Below are positions 36,246 to 44,744 of a stretch of 64,000 bases of DNA, piece after piece. The notes under the pieces were generated by a model that did not search any database, had not been told where the DNA came from, and was given only the letters and a program-made list of their open reading frames with translations. The stretch comes from Streptomyces sp. NBC_01224 (lineage in GTDB: Bacteria; Actinomycetota; Actinomycetes; Streptomycetales; Streptomycetaceae): the NCBI RefSeq assembly GCF_036002945.1, contig NZ_CP108529.1:8799001-8863000 (forward strand). The letters are read 5' to 3'. Position 1 is the stretch's first letter. The number at the start of each line of letters is the position of its first letter. The position numbers were made by a program, and so were the translations under genes.

Positions 36246-36640
36246 GCGACGATCACCGCGTCGGCCCACAGGCGCCGGCCGACGGGGAACCGGGCCGCGG
36301 CGAGCCCTGTCCCGACGAGTACGCCGACAACGGCGCCCAGGCCGAAGCATCTGTGGAGCACCGGCAGGACGGGGCGGCCGGTGAGACTCTCGATGGCGGC
36401 GACCTCGATGTCGAAAGCCACCTCGGCAGGCCCCACGCCGCAGCCGAACAGGGCAGGCCTGCAGAACACCCCGGCCGTCAGCGGCAGGCTTGTGGCCCCG
36501 GCCACGACGAGGAGACCGGCGACGATCAGGGCGGCTCCGGCGCCAATGACCGTTCTGTCTCTCTACCGACGCACGAGATGTCCGGAGATCGTGACCCCGC
36601 CCATTGGGCCGATGGGCAGCCCGAACAGCCCCAGCCCGTA
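36240..36640 (-). pseudogene. MFS transporter fragment
   Basis: Minus-strand frames join LGLFGLPIGPMGGVTISGHL (about 36640-36570) with VVAGATSLPLTAGVFCRPAL and VLHRCFGLGAVVGVLVGTGL (36520-36290) after a frame change. This reads as two to three helices of an MFS protein with the rest missing. Confidence 0.5.
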
Positions 36641-36718
36641 GTCCCGGTGGACACCTCAGGTCCGTCCCGGACGGCGGGGGTGTCTGCCACCCCCTCCGCA
36701 GACGCAACGAGAAGGAGT

Positions 36719-36753
36719 GCGTACGATCGTACGCTTTGAGTGTACGATCGTAC
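36719..36753 (+). promoter_or_regulatory. Double palindromic operator at the acetyltransferase start
   Basis: GCGTACGATCGTACGC (36719-36734) is a perfect 16-base palindrome. GTACGATCGTAC (36742-36753) repeats its core 21 bp away, two helical turns, ending two bases before the ATG at 36756. TetR repressors bind such palindromes, and a TetR gene is second in this unit, so autoregulation is likely. TACGAT in either copy could serve as a -10 box, which would make a leaderless or near-leaderless mRNA. Confidence 0.85.
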
Positions 36754-36755
36754 GC

Positions 36756-37334
36756 ATGCCTGACTGCTTCGAAGGGGATTCCCGTACCAACCACGAGCGG
36801 ATGCTCGCGGGGGACCTTTACATCGCCGACGACCCGGACATTGCGACGTCCCAGCAACGAGCCGTGCGCCTGGCCGCCCGGTACCAGGCCGCATACGCAG
36901 AGGACGCCGAGGCCGCGCGACCCGTCCTCGCGGAGCTCATAGGTGATCTCGGCGCCGGTGCCCACATCAGACCGCCGCTGTTCGTCGACTACGGCACGCA
37001 CATCACTGTTGGCCAGGACACCTTCATCAACTACAACCTCACGGCCCTGGATGTGGCTCCCATCACCATCGGCCGGGACTGTCAAATCGGCCCCAGCGTG
37101 CAGCTGCTCACCCCTACCCACCCCGTGGAACCGCAGCCGCGCCGTGACAAGCTGGAGGCCGCCGAGCCGATCACGATCGGCGACAACGTCTGGCTCGGAG
37201 GCGGAGCAATCGTCCTGGCGGGAGTGAGTATCGGTGACAACAGCGTCATCGGCGCCGGAGCCGTCGTCACCAAGGACATCCCCGCCAATGTGGTCGCTGT
37301 GGGTAACCCGGCCCGCGTGATCCGTTCGATCTAG
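36756..37334 (+). CDS. Maltose/galactoside-type O-acetyltransferase (left-handed β-helix)
   Basis: 192 residues from ATG 36756. N-terminal helical cap (MLAGDLYIADDPDIATSQQR) followed by hexapeptide repeats of the LacA/Maa/NodL type. The catalytic His lies in QLLTPTHPVEP, and the end reads IGAGAVVTKDIPANVVAVGN-PARVIR. It transfers acetyl from acetyl-CoA to a sugar hydroxyl; the true acceptor is unknown. First gene of a unit with TetR (14 bases on) and the DUF1349 gene. Confidence 0.93.
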   Translation: MPDCFEGDSRTNHERMLAGDLYIADDPDIATSQQRAVRLAARYQAAYAEDAEAARPVLAELIGDLGAGAHIRPPLFVDYGTHITVGQDTFINYNLTALDVAPITIGRDCQIGPSVQLLTPTHPVEPQPRRDKLEAAEPITIGDNVWLGGGAIVLAGVSIGDNSVIGAGAVVTKDIPANVVAVGNPARVIRSI

Positions 37335-37348
37335 CGTAAGGAAGCACG

Positions 37349-37933
37349 GTGGCAACCGGACGGACCGACCCCGAGCGGCGGGAAAACATCATTACGAGCG
37401 CGCTCGACCTGATCGCGGAAGAGGGAGTCGCAGGCACCTCGCACCGCAAGGTCGCCGCCCGTGCCGGAGTGCCTCTTGGATCGATGACCTATCACTTCGC
37501 TGACATGGACGAGCTGCTGCGCGAGGCGTTCACCCGCTTCACCAGCAGCATCGTCGCCGTATTCGAGGAGCGACTCGGAGCCGCCACCACACCCGGCCAG
37601 GCACGGGAAGCGGTCGCGGACCTCATCCACCACCTGTCCAGCGGAAACCAGCGCGAACTCGTCCTCACCCACGAGCTGTACACCCTCGCGGCGCGCAAGC
37701 CCACCTACCGGGAACTGACCCGGGAATGGATGCGTCGCAGCCGCCGCGCCCTGGAATGGCACTTCGACCCGGCAACGGCCCGTCAGCTCGACGCACTCAT
37801 CGAAGGACTGTCCATTCACCGTGCCCTCGACACCGAACCCCATGAACGCGCCCTCACCCTCGAAGCCATCATCCGTATCACCGGTGGAGGCAGCGGCCCT
37901 GGCGCGCAGACGGCCGCGTGGCCGGACGCCTGA
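37349..37933 (+). CDS. TetR-family regulator
   Basis: 194 residues from GTG 37349, preceded by GTAAGGAAG. N-terminal TetR helix-turn-helix: ENIITSALDLIAEEGVAGTS, HRKVAARAGVPLGSMTYHF. The C-terminal ligand domain resembles TetR_C of the YttP/RutR-like group (VLTHELYTLAARKPTYRELT). It lies between the acetyltransferase and DUF1349 genes and probably binds the double palindrome at 36719-36753. Confidence 0.92.
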   Translation: MATGRTDPERRENIITSALDLIAEEGVAGTSHRKVAARAGVPLGSMTYHFADMDELLREAFTRFTSSIVAVFEERLGAATTPGQAREAVADLIHHLSSGNQRELVLTHELYTLAARKPTYRELTREWMRRSRRALEWHFDPATARQLDALIEGLSIHRALDTEPHERALTLEAIIRITGGGSGPGAQTAAWPDA

Positions 37934-38044
37934 CCGCTCTGCCCCTCAGACGCCTGACCGGCGCCACACCTGACCACGGCGCCGGCGCTCCTCACCGCCC
38001 CGGAACACTGGCTGACCGCCTCGCCCGCACAACGGAGCAGACAC

Positions 38045-38647
38045 ATGAGCAATCAGCACACCATTGGCTGGGACGACGCGACCTGGCTCAACCCTCCCCT
38101 GGACGCCGTCAGCGACAGCGCCGGACTGCTGGTCACGACCCGGAACCACAGTGACTTCTGGCGCACCACCAGCTACGGCTTCATTCGGGACGACGGGCAC
38201 GCGCTGCTGACCGCTCTGCCAGACACCAGCGCCGTCGAAGTGACCTTCGTCGCCGACTTCGACACCCTCTACGACCAAGCCGGACTCATGGTCCGCGTGG
38301 ACGAGCAGACGTGGATCAAGGCCGGTGTGGAAATGACGGACGGTGTCCTACACCTCGGCGCCGTCGTGACCCGCGGCCACTCCGACTGGTCCCTGGCCCC
38401 CGTGCCCGACTGGAACGGACGTCACATCACCGTCCGGGCCAGCCGCGACGGCGACGCCGTGACGATCCGGGCCCGCCGCGACAGCGACCCATGGCGCATG
38501 GTCCGACTCGCCCCACTCTCACCCGAGGCAGCAGCATCAGCCGGCCCCTTCTGCTGCTCCCCACAGCGAGAGGGCCTGAAAGTGCGGTTCACCGGCTTCT
38601 GCCGGGGGCCGGCCGACGCATCACTCCACGACCCGACCGAATCGTAG
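38045..38647 (+). CDS. DUF1349 (concanavalin-like fold) protein
   Basis: 200 residues. DFWRTTSYGFIRDDGHALLT, then DTLYDQAGLMVRVDEQTWIK-AGVEMTDG, match DUF1349, a β-sandwich related to laminin-G/lectin folds that often binds or processes carbohydrate. No signal peptide, so cytoplasmic. Third gene after the acetyltransferase and TetR genes, 111 bases from the latter. Confidence 0.88.
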   Translation: MSNQHTIGWDDATWLNPPLDAVSDSAGLLVTTRNHSDFWRTTSYGFIRDDGHALLTALPDTSAVEVTFVADFDTLYDQAGLMVRVDEQTWIKAGVEMTDGVLHLGAVVTRGHSDWSLAPVPDWNGRHITVRASRDGDAVTIRARRDSDPWRMVRLAPLSPEAAASAGPFCCSPQREGLKVRFTGFCRGPADASLHDPTES

Positions 38648-38970
38648 ATCAGGGGGTCGACACGCCCCTGGCGCCAGAAGGGCCTCCGGCTCAGAGCAAG
38701 CTCGTTCCTGCCGTGCGACTCTCATGTGCGCGGGCAGGGTCCGGATTACTTCGTGACTGTCGGCGGACATTCTCAACTCGGGATCGCCGATGACTCATTG
38801 CTCTCTGGTGATGGGCGGTCTCGCCATGTAGTGTCACCGGCAGATGTCGTGGTTCGCAGTACCTGCCCGCGCTCCGGCGCGGGCACTTTGCTGTGCAGTG
38901 CCTGAGAACCAGGGCGATCACCTCCGGGTCCGCGCGGTGCGGATCCGACTATCGACTGAGAGGCACCGGC
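38648..38970 (+). promoter_or_regulatory. Long upstream/leader region of the cold-shock gene
   Basis: No gene in these 323 bases. A GC-rich hairpin, TGCCCGCGC / GCGCGGGCA with a TCCG loop, occupies 38864-38885, about 85 bases before the start. A long structured leader is usual for cold-shock genes. TAGTGT at 38829-38834 could be a -10 box. Confidence 0.5.
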
Positions 38971-39174
38971 ATGGCCAGCGGAACCGTCAAGTGGTTCAAC
39001 TCGGAAAAGGGCTTCGGCTTCATCGCTCAGGACGGCGGCGGCCCCGACGTCTTCGCGCACTACTCCAACATCAACTCCACAGGCTTCCGTGAGCTCCAGG
39101 AAGGCCAGGCCGTCACCTTCGACATCACCCAGGGCCAGAAGGGCCCGCAGGCGGAGAACATCACCGCCGTCTGA
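38971..39174 (+). CDS. CspA-family cold-shock protein
   Basis: 67 residues from ATG 38971. MASGTVKWFNSEKGFGFIAQ carries RNP1 (KGFGFI), then DVFAHYSNI carries RNP2 (VFAHY). One OB fold that binds single-stranded RNA or DNA as an RNA chaperone. Full length for the family. Followed by a strong terminator. Confidence 0.97.
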   Translation: MASGTVKWFNSEKGFGFIAQDGGGPDVFAHYSNINSTGFRELQEGQAVTFDITQGQKGPQAENITAV

Positions 39175-39188
39175 TCCGGAGACAGGAA

Positions 39189-39226
39189 GTGCCGGGCCCC
39201 GGAGTATCCACTCCGGGGCCCGGCAC
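39189..39226 (+). terminator. Strong terminator after the cold-shock gene
   Basis: A perfect 17-bp stem GTGCCGGGCCCCGGAGT / complement around an ATCC loop, 14 bases after the stop. Confidence 0.95.
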
Positions 39227-39466
39227 ATCTCGCTCGGCCCATTCGGACGGGTCCCGGGCCTCGGCGCGCAGACCACCGGCAGGACTCCGGGCACGGAAGA
39301 CCTGGAGCCCGGAGCCGCCGCATGCTGCCTTGCTCACTCGCGCGCTGAGCGCACAGGCGCGAGCCGCCAATCCTCAGCGCCATGCCGGTCCGCGCCTGGC
39401 GAGCCAAGCAGCTGGTCAGATGACACCCCCTCGGATAATCCGGAAGCACGGAGCGCAGATGGCCTC

Positions 39467-39472
39467 TAGGAT
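39467..39472 (+). promoter_or_regulatory. Possible -10 box of the tRNA-like gene
   Basis: TAGGAT 13 bases before the tRNA-like 5' end, inside the less GC-rich CTCTAGGATCACG. No clear -35 is seen. Confidence 0.4.
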
Positions 39473-39484
39473 CACGAGCAGGGT

Positions 39485-39557
39485 GGGGCTGTAGCGCAGT
39501 GGTCGTCGCGCCTTCACGGCATGTAGGAAGACGCCGGTTCGAATCCGGTCGGCCCCA
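39485..39557 (+). tRNA. tRNA-like gene, anticodon GGC, with non-canonical features
   Basis: 73 bases fold as a cloverleaf. Acceptor stem is GGGGCTG / CGGCCCC (one G·T). The D arm has three good pairs and a C·T at 13-22 with the GG of the loop in place. The anticodon stem is CCTTC / GTAGG with a T·T mismatch, and the T arm is GCCGG-TTCGAAT-CCGGT. The loop ACGGCAT puts GGC (Ala) at 34-36, but position 33 is C, not the near-universal T. The acceptor stem has G3-C70 instead of the G3·U70 that marks tRNA-Ala. The 3' end is followed by CCCA, not CCA. Possibly a tRNA pseudogene or an integration-site relic. Confidence 0.6.
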
Positions 39558-39912
39558 CCCAACGCTTCGTGGTCAAATCCGCGTCCGCTCGCATTCGGTC
39601 GGGTGTTTGGGTCTGAGGCTGGTCGTTGTTACGTAGCGCCGGGCGCTTCGCTGGTTCTCGTACAAGGTGGCGGCCTGACGGTCCAGGTGGGCGCTGTACG
39701 GACGGTCCGGCAGTTCCTTGTTGAGGATGCCGAGGCCACGGACGTAGGTGCCCTTGAACGAGTAGCCGTTGGATGTGCACCCGGTTCTGTCGGGCTCAAG
39801 GGCCCCGCGTGACCCAACAGCCATGAACGGGACGCTGAACATTTCCGGGCGGCTCCGTGAAGTCGCTCAGGACCCACGGGTAACCGAACAGCGGATCATT
39901 AACGTCCGCTTT
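39558..39912. other. Stretch between the tRNA-like gene and the phosphoesterase gene
   Basis: A minus-strand frame (39573-39842) has a protein-like run, GYSFKGTYVRGLGILNKELP then DRPYSAHLDRQAATLYENQR. I cannot assign it. It begins just past the tRNA-like 3' end, where integrated elements usually leave remnants. Otherwise nothing. Confidence 0.35.
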
Positions 39913-42900
39913 ATGAAACACATATGCAGAGCAGCCGGGCTCGCCCTCGCGCTGCTCTTTCTCGTGCTGGGCATCGGCGCCCAGGCAGCGTCCGCGCATG
40001 TCACGCGCGAGCATGCGGAACTCGTAGTCGCGCCCGGTGACAACGTCACCAGCGGCCGCCTCATCGTGCACAACGCCGTCGTGGCTCCCGAGCAGGCCGG
40101 TGCGTGGGCGGCCGGGCTGCTCTCGGCCCCCTGCCCAGCCACCGGCTCGGGCGTGCCCGGTGACAACGGCGGCGTGCCCGGCGGCGTCGTCATCGAGCTG
40201 GCGTGGAGTTGCCACGTCGACGCGCTCGACCTGAGCCCGCTCATCGACAAGGGCGGACTGACCCAGGTCGTCGTCGAGTTCGACGGCACGGCCGTCGACG
40301 CCTTCGCAGCCACCCCGCTCGTCGACGTCCACGGCGCGCACGCCCTGCCGTCGTTCCCCTGGCTCACCGTCGCGCTCGTCACGGCCGCAGGTGTCGTGCT
40401 GCTGCTCGTCGTCTGCCGACTGCCGTACCTCGTCCGCGGACTGCGTCGTACCCGGCGGCGCCGGCAGTTGGCGACCGCCGGAGCCGTCGCGCTGTCCTTC
40501 CTCGCGCCCCAGGCGGCCTTCGCCGACGACAGCGCGGATCCGGTCGACACCGTTACCGTCGAGGGCACCGTCTTCAAGGACCGCAACGGCAACGGCGAGC
40601 GGGACAAGGGTGAGTACCCCATGCCCGGCATCGACGTCACCGACGGCGCCGTGTGGACCACGACCGGTGCGGACGGCTCGTACAGCCTGCAGATCGACCC
40701 GAAGCGGCGCGAGACCGACCTCGTCAGCATCGTCTCGCCCGACGGATACACGCCGGCGCTGCGCAAGGACTACATCCCGCAGTTCTTCCACAAGGTCCCC
40801 GAGATCGGCGGCAGAGACGTCGACTTCGCGCTCGTACCCGACCGCGACGCCTCGAACCCCACCGAGAAGTGGGTCATGAACTCCGACCCCGAGGTCGGCA
40901 ACCGCACCGACGACGAGGCCCGCCGCGCGCTGCCCCAGTGGACCGGCCAGGTTCAGGCGATGTCCGAGGTCGACGGCGCGACGATGCAGATCGCGACCGG
41001 CGACCTCACCGTCACGGACTACGCCGACGAGCCGCGCCGCCAGGGCGCGTACGACCTGTTCAGCAAGGGCCTCGAAGAGGGGCGGCTCGGTCACCCCTTC
41101 TATCCGGTGATGGGCAACCACGACTTCGGCGGCACGGCGACCTCCCAGGGATACGCCGGCAGCATGGAGTACTACCGCCGCAACCTCGCCCCCGAGTGGT
41201 ACAGCTTCGACCGCAACGGCCGCCACATCGTCGTCCTCGAGGACAACTACGACGCGAGCGGGCTGAAGCCGCAGCTGGAGTGGCTGCGCCGGGACCTTGC
41301 CCGGCACGCGGTCGGCAAGCAGGTGTTCGTCTTCGCCCACCGCTCTCTGTTCACCCAGTGGGGCCCGGGCGCCGGCATGCAACCGACGATCGACGAGCTC
41401 GCCAAGTACGACGTACGGATGGTCGCCGCCGGTCACAACCAGCAGGCCGAGTTCCGGCGCGGTGCCTTCAAACGGTCCGTCGAGATCAACAACCAGGGCA
41501 CGTACGGCATCGACGGTGCCCACCCCGACTACAAGGTGCTCGACTTCAGTGCGATCACGGACGATCCGCGCACGCCTCTCAATGAGGACACCGGTCATGT
41601 GACCGGCATCCACCGGCAGTTCGACATCGACGACGACGCCGCGCTGGTCAGCCCCGCGCAGGGCAGCGTGCACGGCGCCGAGGCCGCAGTGCCCGTCGAG
41701 GTGTACGCGGAGGACGACGGCCGCACGCCCGCCAAAGCGGTGCTGACCGTCCGCAACAGCCGAGGGCACCTGGTGAAGCGTCAGGACGTGCGCTTCGGCA
41801 AGGGGGCGTCCCGCCCCGGTATCGAGAACTGCTACACCCCGCCCGGCGGCACGCCGGAGCCATGCCCCGACGCACGCGGCGCCTGGACGCGGGCGAGCGG
41901 CACACTGCACGGGCTGCGGCCCGGCACGTACACCGCCGAGTCGGTCGCGTACGACACCCGGGGCAAGCAGTTCCCCGCCATGAAGAACACCTTCGAGATC
42001 GTGCGCGACGCCGAGCTCGCGAAGCCCAGGACCGGGCAGGACTGGCTGCGGCAGGGCGGCGACGAGGCCGGGCGGACCGCGAGCGGCGACGAACCCGGCG
42101 CGAAGCTCGACCTCAGGTGGGCCCGCCACACCGGCGAGCAGTTCAACCTCAACGGCTCGGTGGTCGCGGACGGCAAGCTCATCGTCTCGTCCCGCGCCTT
42201 CGACTCGCCGTACAGCATGATGCTCGCGTACGACATCGCCTCCGGGCGTGAGCTGTGGCGTACGTACCTGGACGGCGATGCCGAGTCGGCACCGACGCTC
42301 CACGACGGCATGGTCCATCTGACCACCGGCGTCGGCCGGATCTACGCGCTCGACGCGGCGAGCGGCCGCATCGTCTGGCAGTCGATCGACCGGGAGGAGA
42401 CCCACGGGGACACCGTGCGCCGCTACGGCCGCGCGGGCGGACCTGTCAGCGTCTTCGCGCTGGCGGGCGCGGAGCGCCGCTCGGTCGCCGTCTACCAGGA
42501 CGCCTACACGGTCCGCTGCCGGGACGCCGAGACCGGCGGGATGCTGCCCGGCGGCTTCGATGCCGCGTTCTCCTGGGGACAGGCCCACAGCACGGTGATC
42601 CGCGAGCCCGGCTCCAACACCGCCTACCTGCAATCCATGTCGAGCAACACCGTCATCGCCATGGACCTCGCGACCTGCACCCAGCTGTGGGTGAAGGACA
42701 CCGCGGGCGACATCGACAGCCATTCCTCGCCCGTCCTGACCGACCCGGCCACGGGCGAGCCGAAACTGGTGACGTTCACGGCGTACGGCGTCCGCGGGCA
42801 CGACCCGAAGACGGGCGCGGTGACCTGGGAGTCCAAGCTGGGCGGCGGCAGCACCTGCGAGCCGGGGCGCGCCCCGCTCACCAGCCCGGCCGTGTGGGGC

Positions 42901-43278
42901 GACACCGCCTATGTCGCGGGCCGGGACGGTGTCGTACGCGCCTACGACACGAGCGCGACCGATCCGTCGAAGCCGGCGTGGGAGGCCAAGTCCGGCTATC
43001 TGGTGGGGGAGAGCCCGATGGACGACAAGTGGCGGGTCGCCATGGGCTGTTCGGCCGGTGCCGGTTCGCCGACCATGCACCCGCTGGTGACGAAGTCCCA
43101 TGTGTACGTAGGGACGTGGGACGGTCGTCTGCTCGTCCTGGACCGGGCGAGCGGGACGCAGGTCGCCTCGTACAACCTCGGCGCGGGAGTGGCCTCGGCC
43201 CTCTCCGTGAGCGGTGACTGGGTCTTCGCCCTCACGGACGACGGCACGGTCCACGCCCTCGCCGCACGCCGGAAGTAG
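39913..43278 (+). CDS. Large exported calcineurin-like phosphoesterase with PQQ-type propeller
   Basis: 1121 residues from ATG 39913. Order: signal peptide (residues 1-30, ending near ASAH); a ~120-residue β module; a membrane helix (VALVTAAGVVLLLVVCRLPY, ~160); a second hydrophobic run ending AAFADD; an SdrD/Cna-B-like repeat (VFKDRNGNGERDKGEYPMPG); then a metallophosphoesterase with GDLTV, VMGNHDFGG, FAHRSLF and AAGHNQQ metal motifs. A ~380-residue PQQ-like β-propeller follows (LAYDIASGRELW, IYALDAASGRIVWQ, LLVLDRASGTQV). The start is two domains longer than typical members, suggesting a fusion at the second signal-like segment. The next gene, 15 bases on, is a metal exporter. Substrate unknown. 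Confidence 0.85.
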   Translation: MKHICRAAGLALALLFLVLGIGAQAASAHVTREHAELVVAPGDNVTSGRLIVHNAVVAPEQAGAWAAGLLSAPCPATGSGVPGDNGGVPGGVVIELAWSCHVDALDLSPLIDKGGLTQVVVEFDGTAVDAFAATPLVDVHGAHALPSFPWLTVALVTAAGVVLLLVVCRLPYLVRGLRRTRRRRQLATAGAVALSFLAPQAAFADDSADPVDTVTVEGTVFKDRNGNGERDKGEYPMPGIDVTDGAVWTTTGADGSYSLQIDPKRRETDLVSIVSPDGYTPALRKDYIPQFFHKVPEIGGRDVDFALVPDRDASNPTEKWVMNSDPEVGNRTDDEARRALPQWTGQVQAMSEVDGATMQIATGDLTVTDYADEPRRQGAYDLFSKGLEEGRLGHPFYPVMGNHDFGGTATSQGYAGSMEYYRRNLAPEWYSFDRNGRHIVVLEDNYDASGLKPQLEWLRRDLARHAVGKQVFVFAHRSLFTQWGPGAGMQPTIDELAKYDVRMVAAGHNQQAEFRRGAFKRSVEINNQGTYGIDGAHPDYKVLDFSAITDDPRTPLNEDTGHVTGIHRQFDIDDDAALVSPAQGSVHGAEAAVPVEVYAEDDGRTPAKAVLTVRNSRGHLVKRQDVRFGKGASRPGIENCYTPPGGTPEPCPDARGAWTRASGTLHGLRPGTYTAESVAYDTRGKQFPAMKNTFEIVRDAELAKPRTGQDWLRQGGDEAGRTASGDEPGAKLDLRWARHTGEQFNLNGSVVADGKLIVSSRAFDSPYSMMLAYDIASGRELWRTYLDGDAESAPTLHDGMVHLTTGVGRIYALDAASGRIVWQSIDREETHGDTVRRYGRAGGPVSVFALAGAERRSVAVYQDAYTVRCRDAETGGMLPGGFDAAFSWGQAHSTVIREPGSNTAYLQSMSSNTVIAMDLATCTQLWVKDTAGDIDSHSSPVLTDPATGEPKLVTFTAYGVRGHDPKTGAVTWESKLGGGSTCEPGRAPLTSPAVWGDTAYVAGRDGVVRAYDTSATDPSKPAWEAKSGYLVGESPMDDKWRVAMGCSAGAGSPTMHPLVTKSHVYVGTWDGRLLVLDRASGTQVASYNLGAGVASALSVSGDWVFALTDDGTVHALAARRK

Positions 43279-43293
43279 AAGGGAAGCACCAGC

Positions 43294-44577
43294 GTGCGAT
43301 CACCTCGCAACGGGGTGCTGCTCCTGCTGGCTGCCGTCCTCGCGCTGCTCCTGGGCAGCGCGGGGACGGCGCAGGCGCACCCCTTCGGAACCCCTCCCGT
43401 CGTGAAGATCGAGGCGGCGGGCACCGCCGTCGACGCGACCTGGTCCGCGCAGCGGGACGACATCGCCGTCCTGAAGAACGAGTCCGGCGGTGACGAGGCG
43501 GGCTATCTGAGCTCGCACATCGTCGTACGCCAGGACGGACGCCCGTGCCGTGTGGACCGGGCGGACGGCGTGAAGCTCCACTTCGTCTGCTCTCGGCAGG
43601 TGGACCGCATCGAACTGACGGTTACGGCGCTGACGGACGTCGACCCGGCGTACCGGACACTGTCGGTGACGGGCACGGGCTCCGGCGGGCTGCACACGGC
43701 GCAGCAGCCGACGCGGACGCTGACCCTGAAACCGGTGGCCGCGGGGACCGCCGCCGTGGCCTCACCGGCCGCTTCGGGGTGGGGGGCCTGGACAACCGAC
43801 CTGACCTCACTGCTGGACCACGGCGCGGCCCTCCCGCCGGCTCTGCTCGTGGCCGCGGCCGTGGGGGCGCTCCACGCCTGCGCGCCGGGGCACGGGAAGT
43901 CGCTGGCCGCCGGGTATCTGGTGGGCGGCAGGGGCAGGCCGCGCGACGCGGTGTGGCTGGGCGGGGTCGTCGCGGTGATGCACACGTTCTCGGTCGCCGC
44001 CCTGGCGGTCGGCTGGTGGCTGGCGGCGAACAGTACGCCGGACATCGCGGCGCTGACGGGGTGGCTCCAGCTGATCGCGGCGCTGGTGGTGGCCGGAGTG
44101 GGGGTGAGCCTGCTGCGGAGGCATCTGCGCCACCGGAGGCACCACCAACCCCATCACGGGCCTGATCACGAGCACGGGCATGACCACGGGCATGACCACG
44201 GGCACGATCACGGGCACAGCCATCACATCCCGGATGCCCCGTCCCTCCTCACCTGGCGAGGCCTCGTGCTTCTCGGCGCGTCGGGCGGCCTGCTGCCCTC
44301 GCCGTCAGCCTTCCTCGTCCTGCTCACCGGCCTGCTGACCGGCAAGGTCGGCATCGCCCTCGCGATGGTCGTCGCCTTCGGCCTCGGCATGGCGCTTACG
44401 CTCACCGGCGTCGGCCTGATCGTGCTGCGCGGCCGGGACACGCTGCTGGACCGTGTCTCCCGCTCGCGGACGCTGCGGACGTGGACGGCGAGGGTTCCAC
44501 TGCTCGCGGCTTCGGCGGTGGTGGCCGGAGGGACGGTGGCCTCGGCGGTCGCCGCAGGCCACCTTCTCGCTCCGTGA
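43294..44577 (+). CDS. NicO/RcnA-type nickel-cobalt exporter
   Basis: 427 residues from GTG 43294, preceded by AAGGGAAG. A signal peptide (ending AQAH) and a ~130-residue exported domain precede six helices. The first has ALHACAPGHGKSLAAGYL, the NicO family's metal site. A cytoplasmic His-rich loop lies in the middle (HEHGHDHGHDHGHDHGHSHH), typical of RcnA/NicO Ni/Co exporters. It follows the phosphoesterase gene, apparently in the same transcript. A role in metal efflux is likely; the metal is inferred. Confidence 0.9.
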   Translation: MRSPRNGVLLLLAAVLALLLGSAGTAQAHPFGTPPVVKIEAAGTAVDATWSAQRDDIAVLKNESGGDEAGYLSSHIVVRQDGRPCRVDRADGVKLHFVCSRQVDRIELTVTALTDVDPAYRTLSVTGTGSGGLHTAQQPTRTLTLKPVAAGTAAVASPAASGWGAWTTDLTSLLDHGAALPPALLVAAAVGALHACAPGHGKSLAAGYLVGGRGRPRDAVWLGGVVAVMHTFSVAALAVGWWLAANSTPDIAALTGWLQLIAALVVAGVGVSLLRRHLRHRRHHQPHHGPDHEHGHDHGHDHGHDHGHSHHIPDAPSLLTWRGLVLLGASGGLLPSPSAFLVLLTGLLTGKVGIALAMVVAFGLGMALTLTGVGLIVLRGRDTLLDRVSRSRTLRTWTARVPLLAASAVVAGGTVASAVAAGHLLAP

Positions 44578-44744
44578 TCTCCGTAGCTCTGTGAGTTCCG
44601 TGACGTCCGCCGCCGAGGACGCGATACACCCCGAGGGTGCCCTTGAGGGCTCCGGGCCGGTGTCGTCGAGTGGAACGGCTTTCAAGGGCGCACCATGGAA
44701 GGGCGCGAGCACGACAAGGGGGTGACCTGGGCAGGAGTCCGCCG

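Noticed and set aside
36703..36720. GAGAAGGAG as a ribosome site for a GTG start upstream of 36756
   Set aside because: It would place the operator inside the coding region and give residues unlike the acetyltransferase family.
39796..43254. 1152-residue minus-strand frame opposite the phosphoesterase
   Set aside because: Antisense shadow with no family features.
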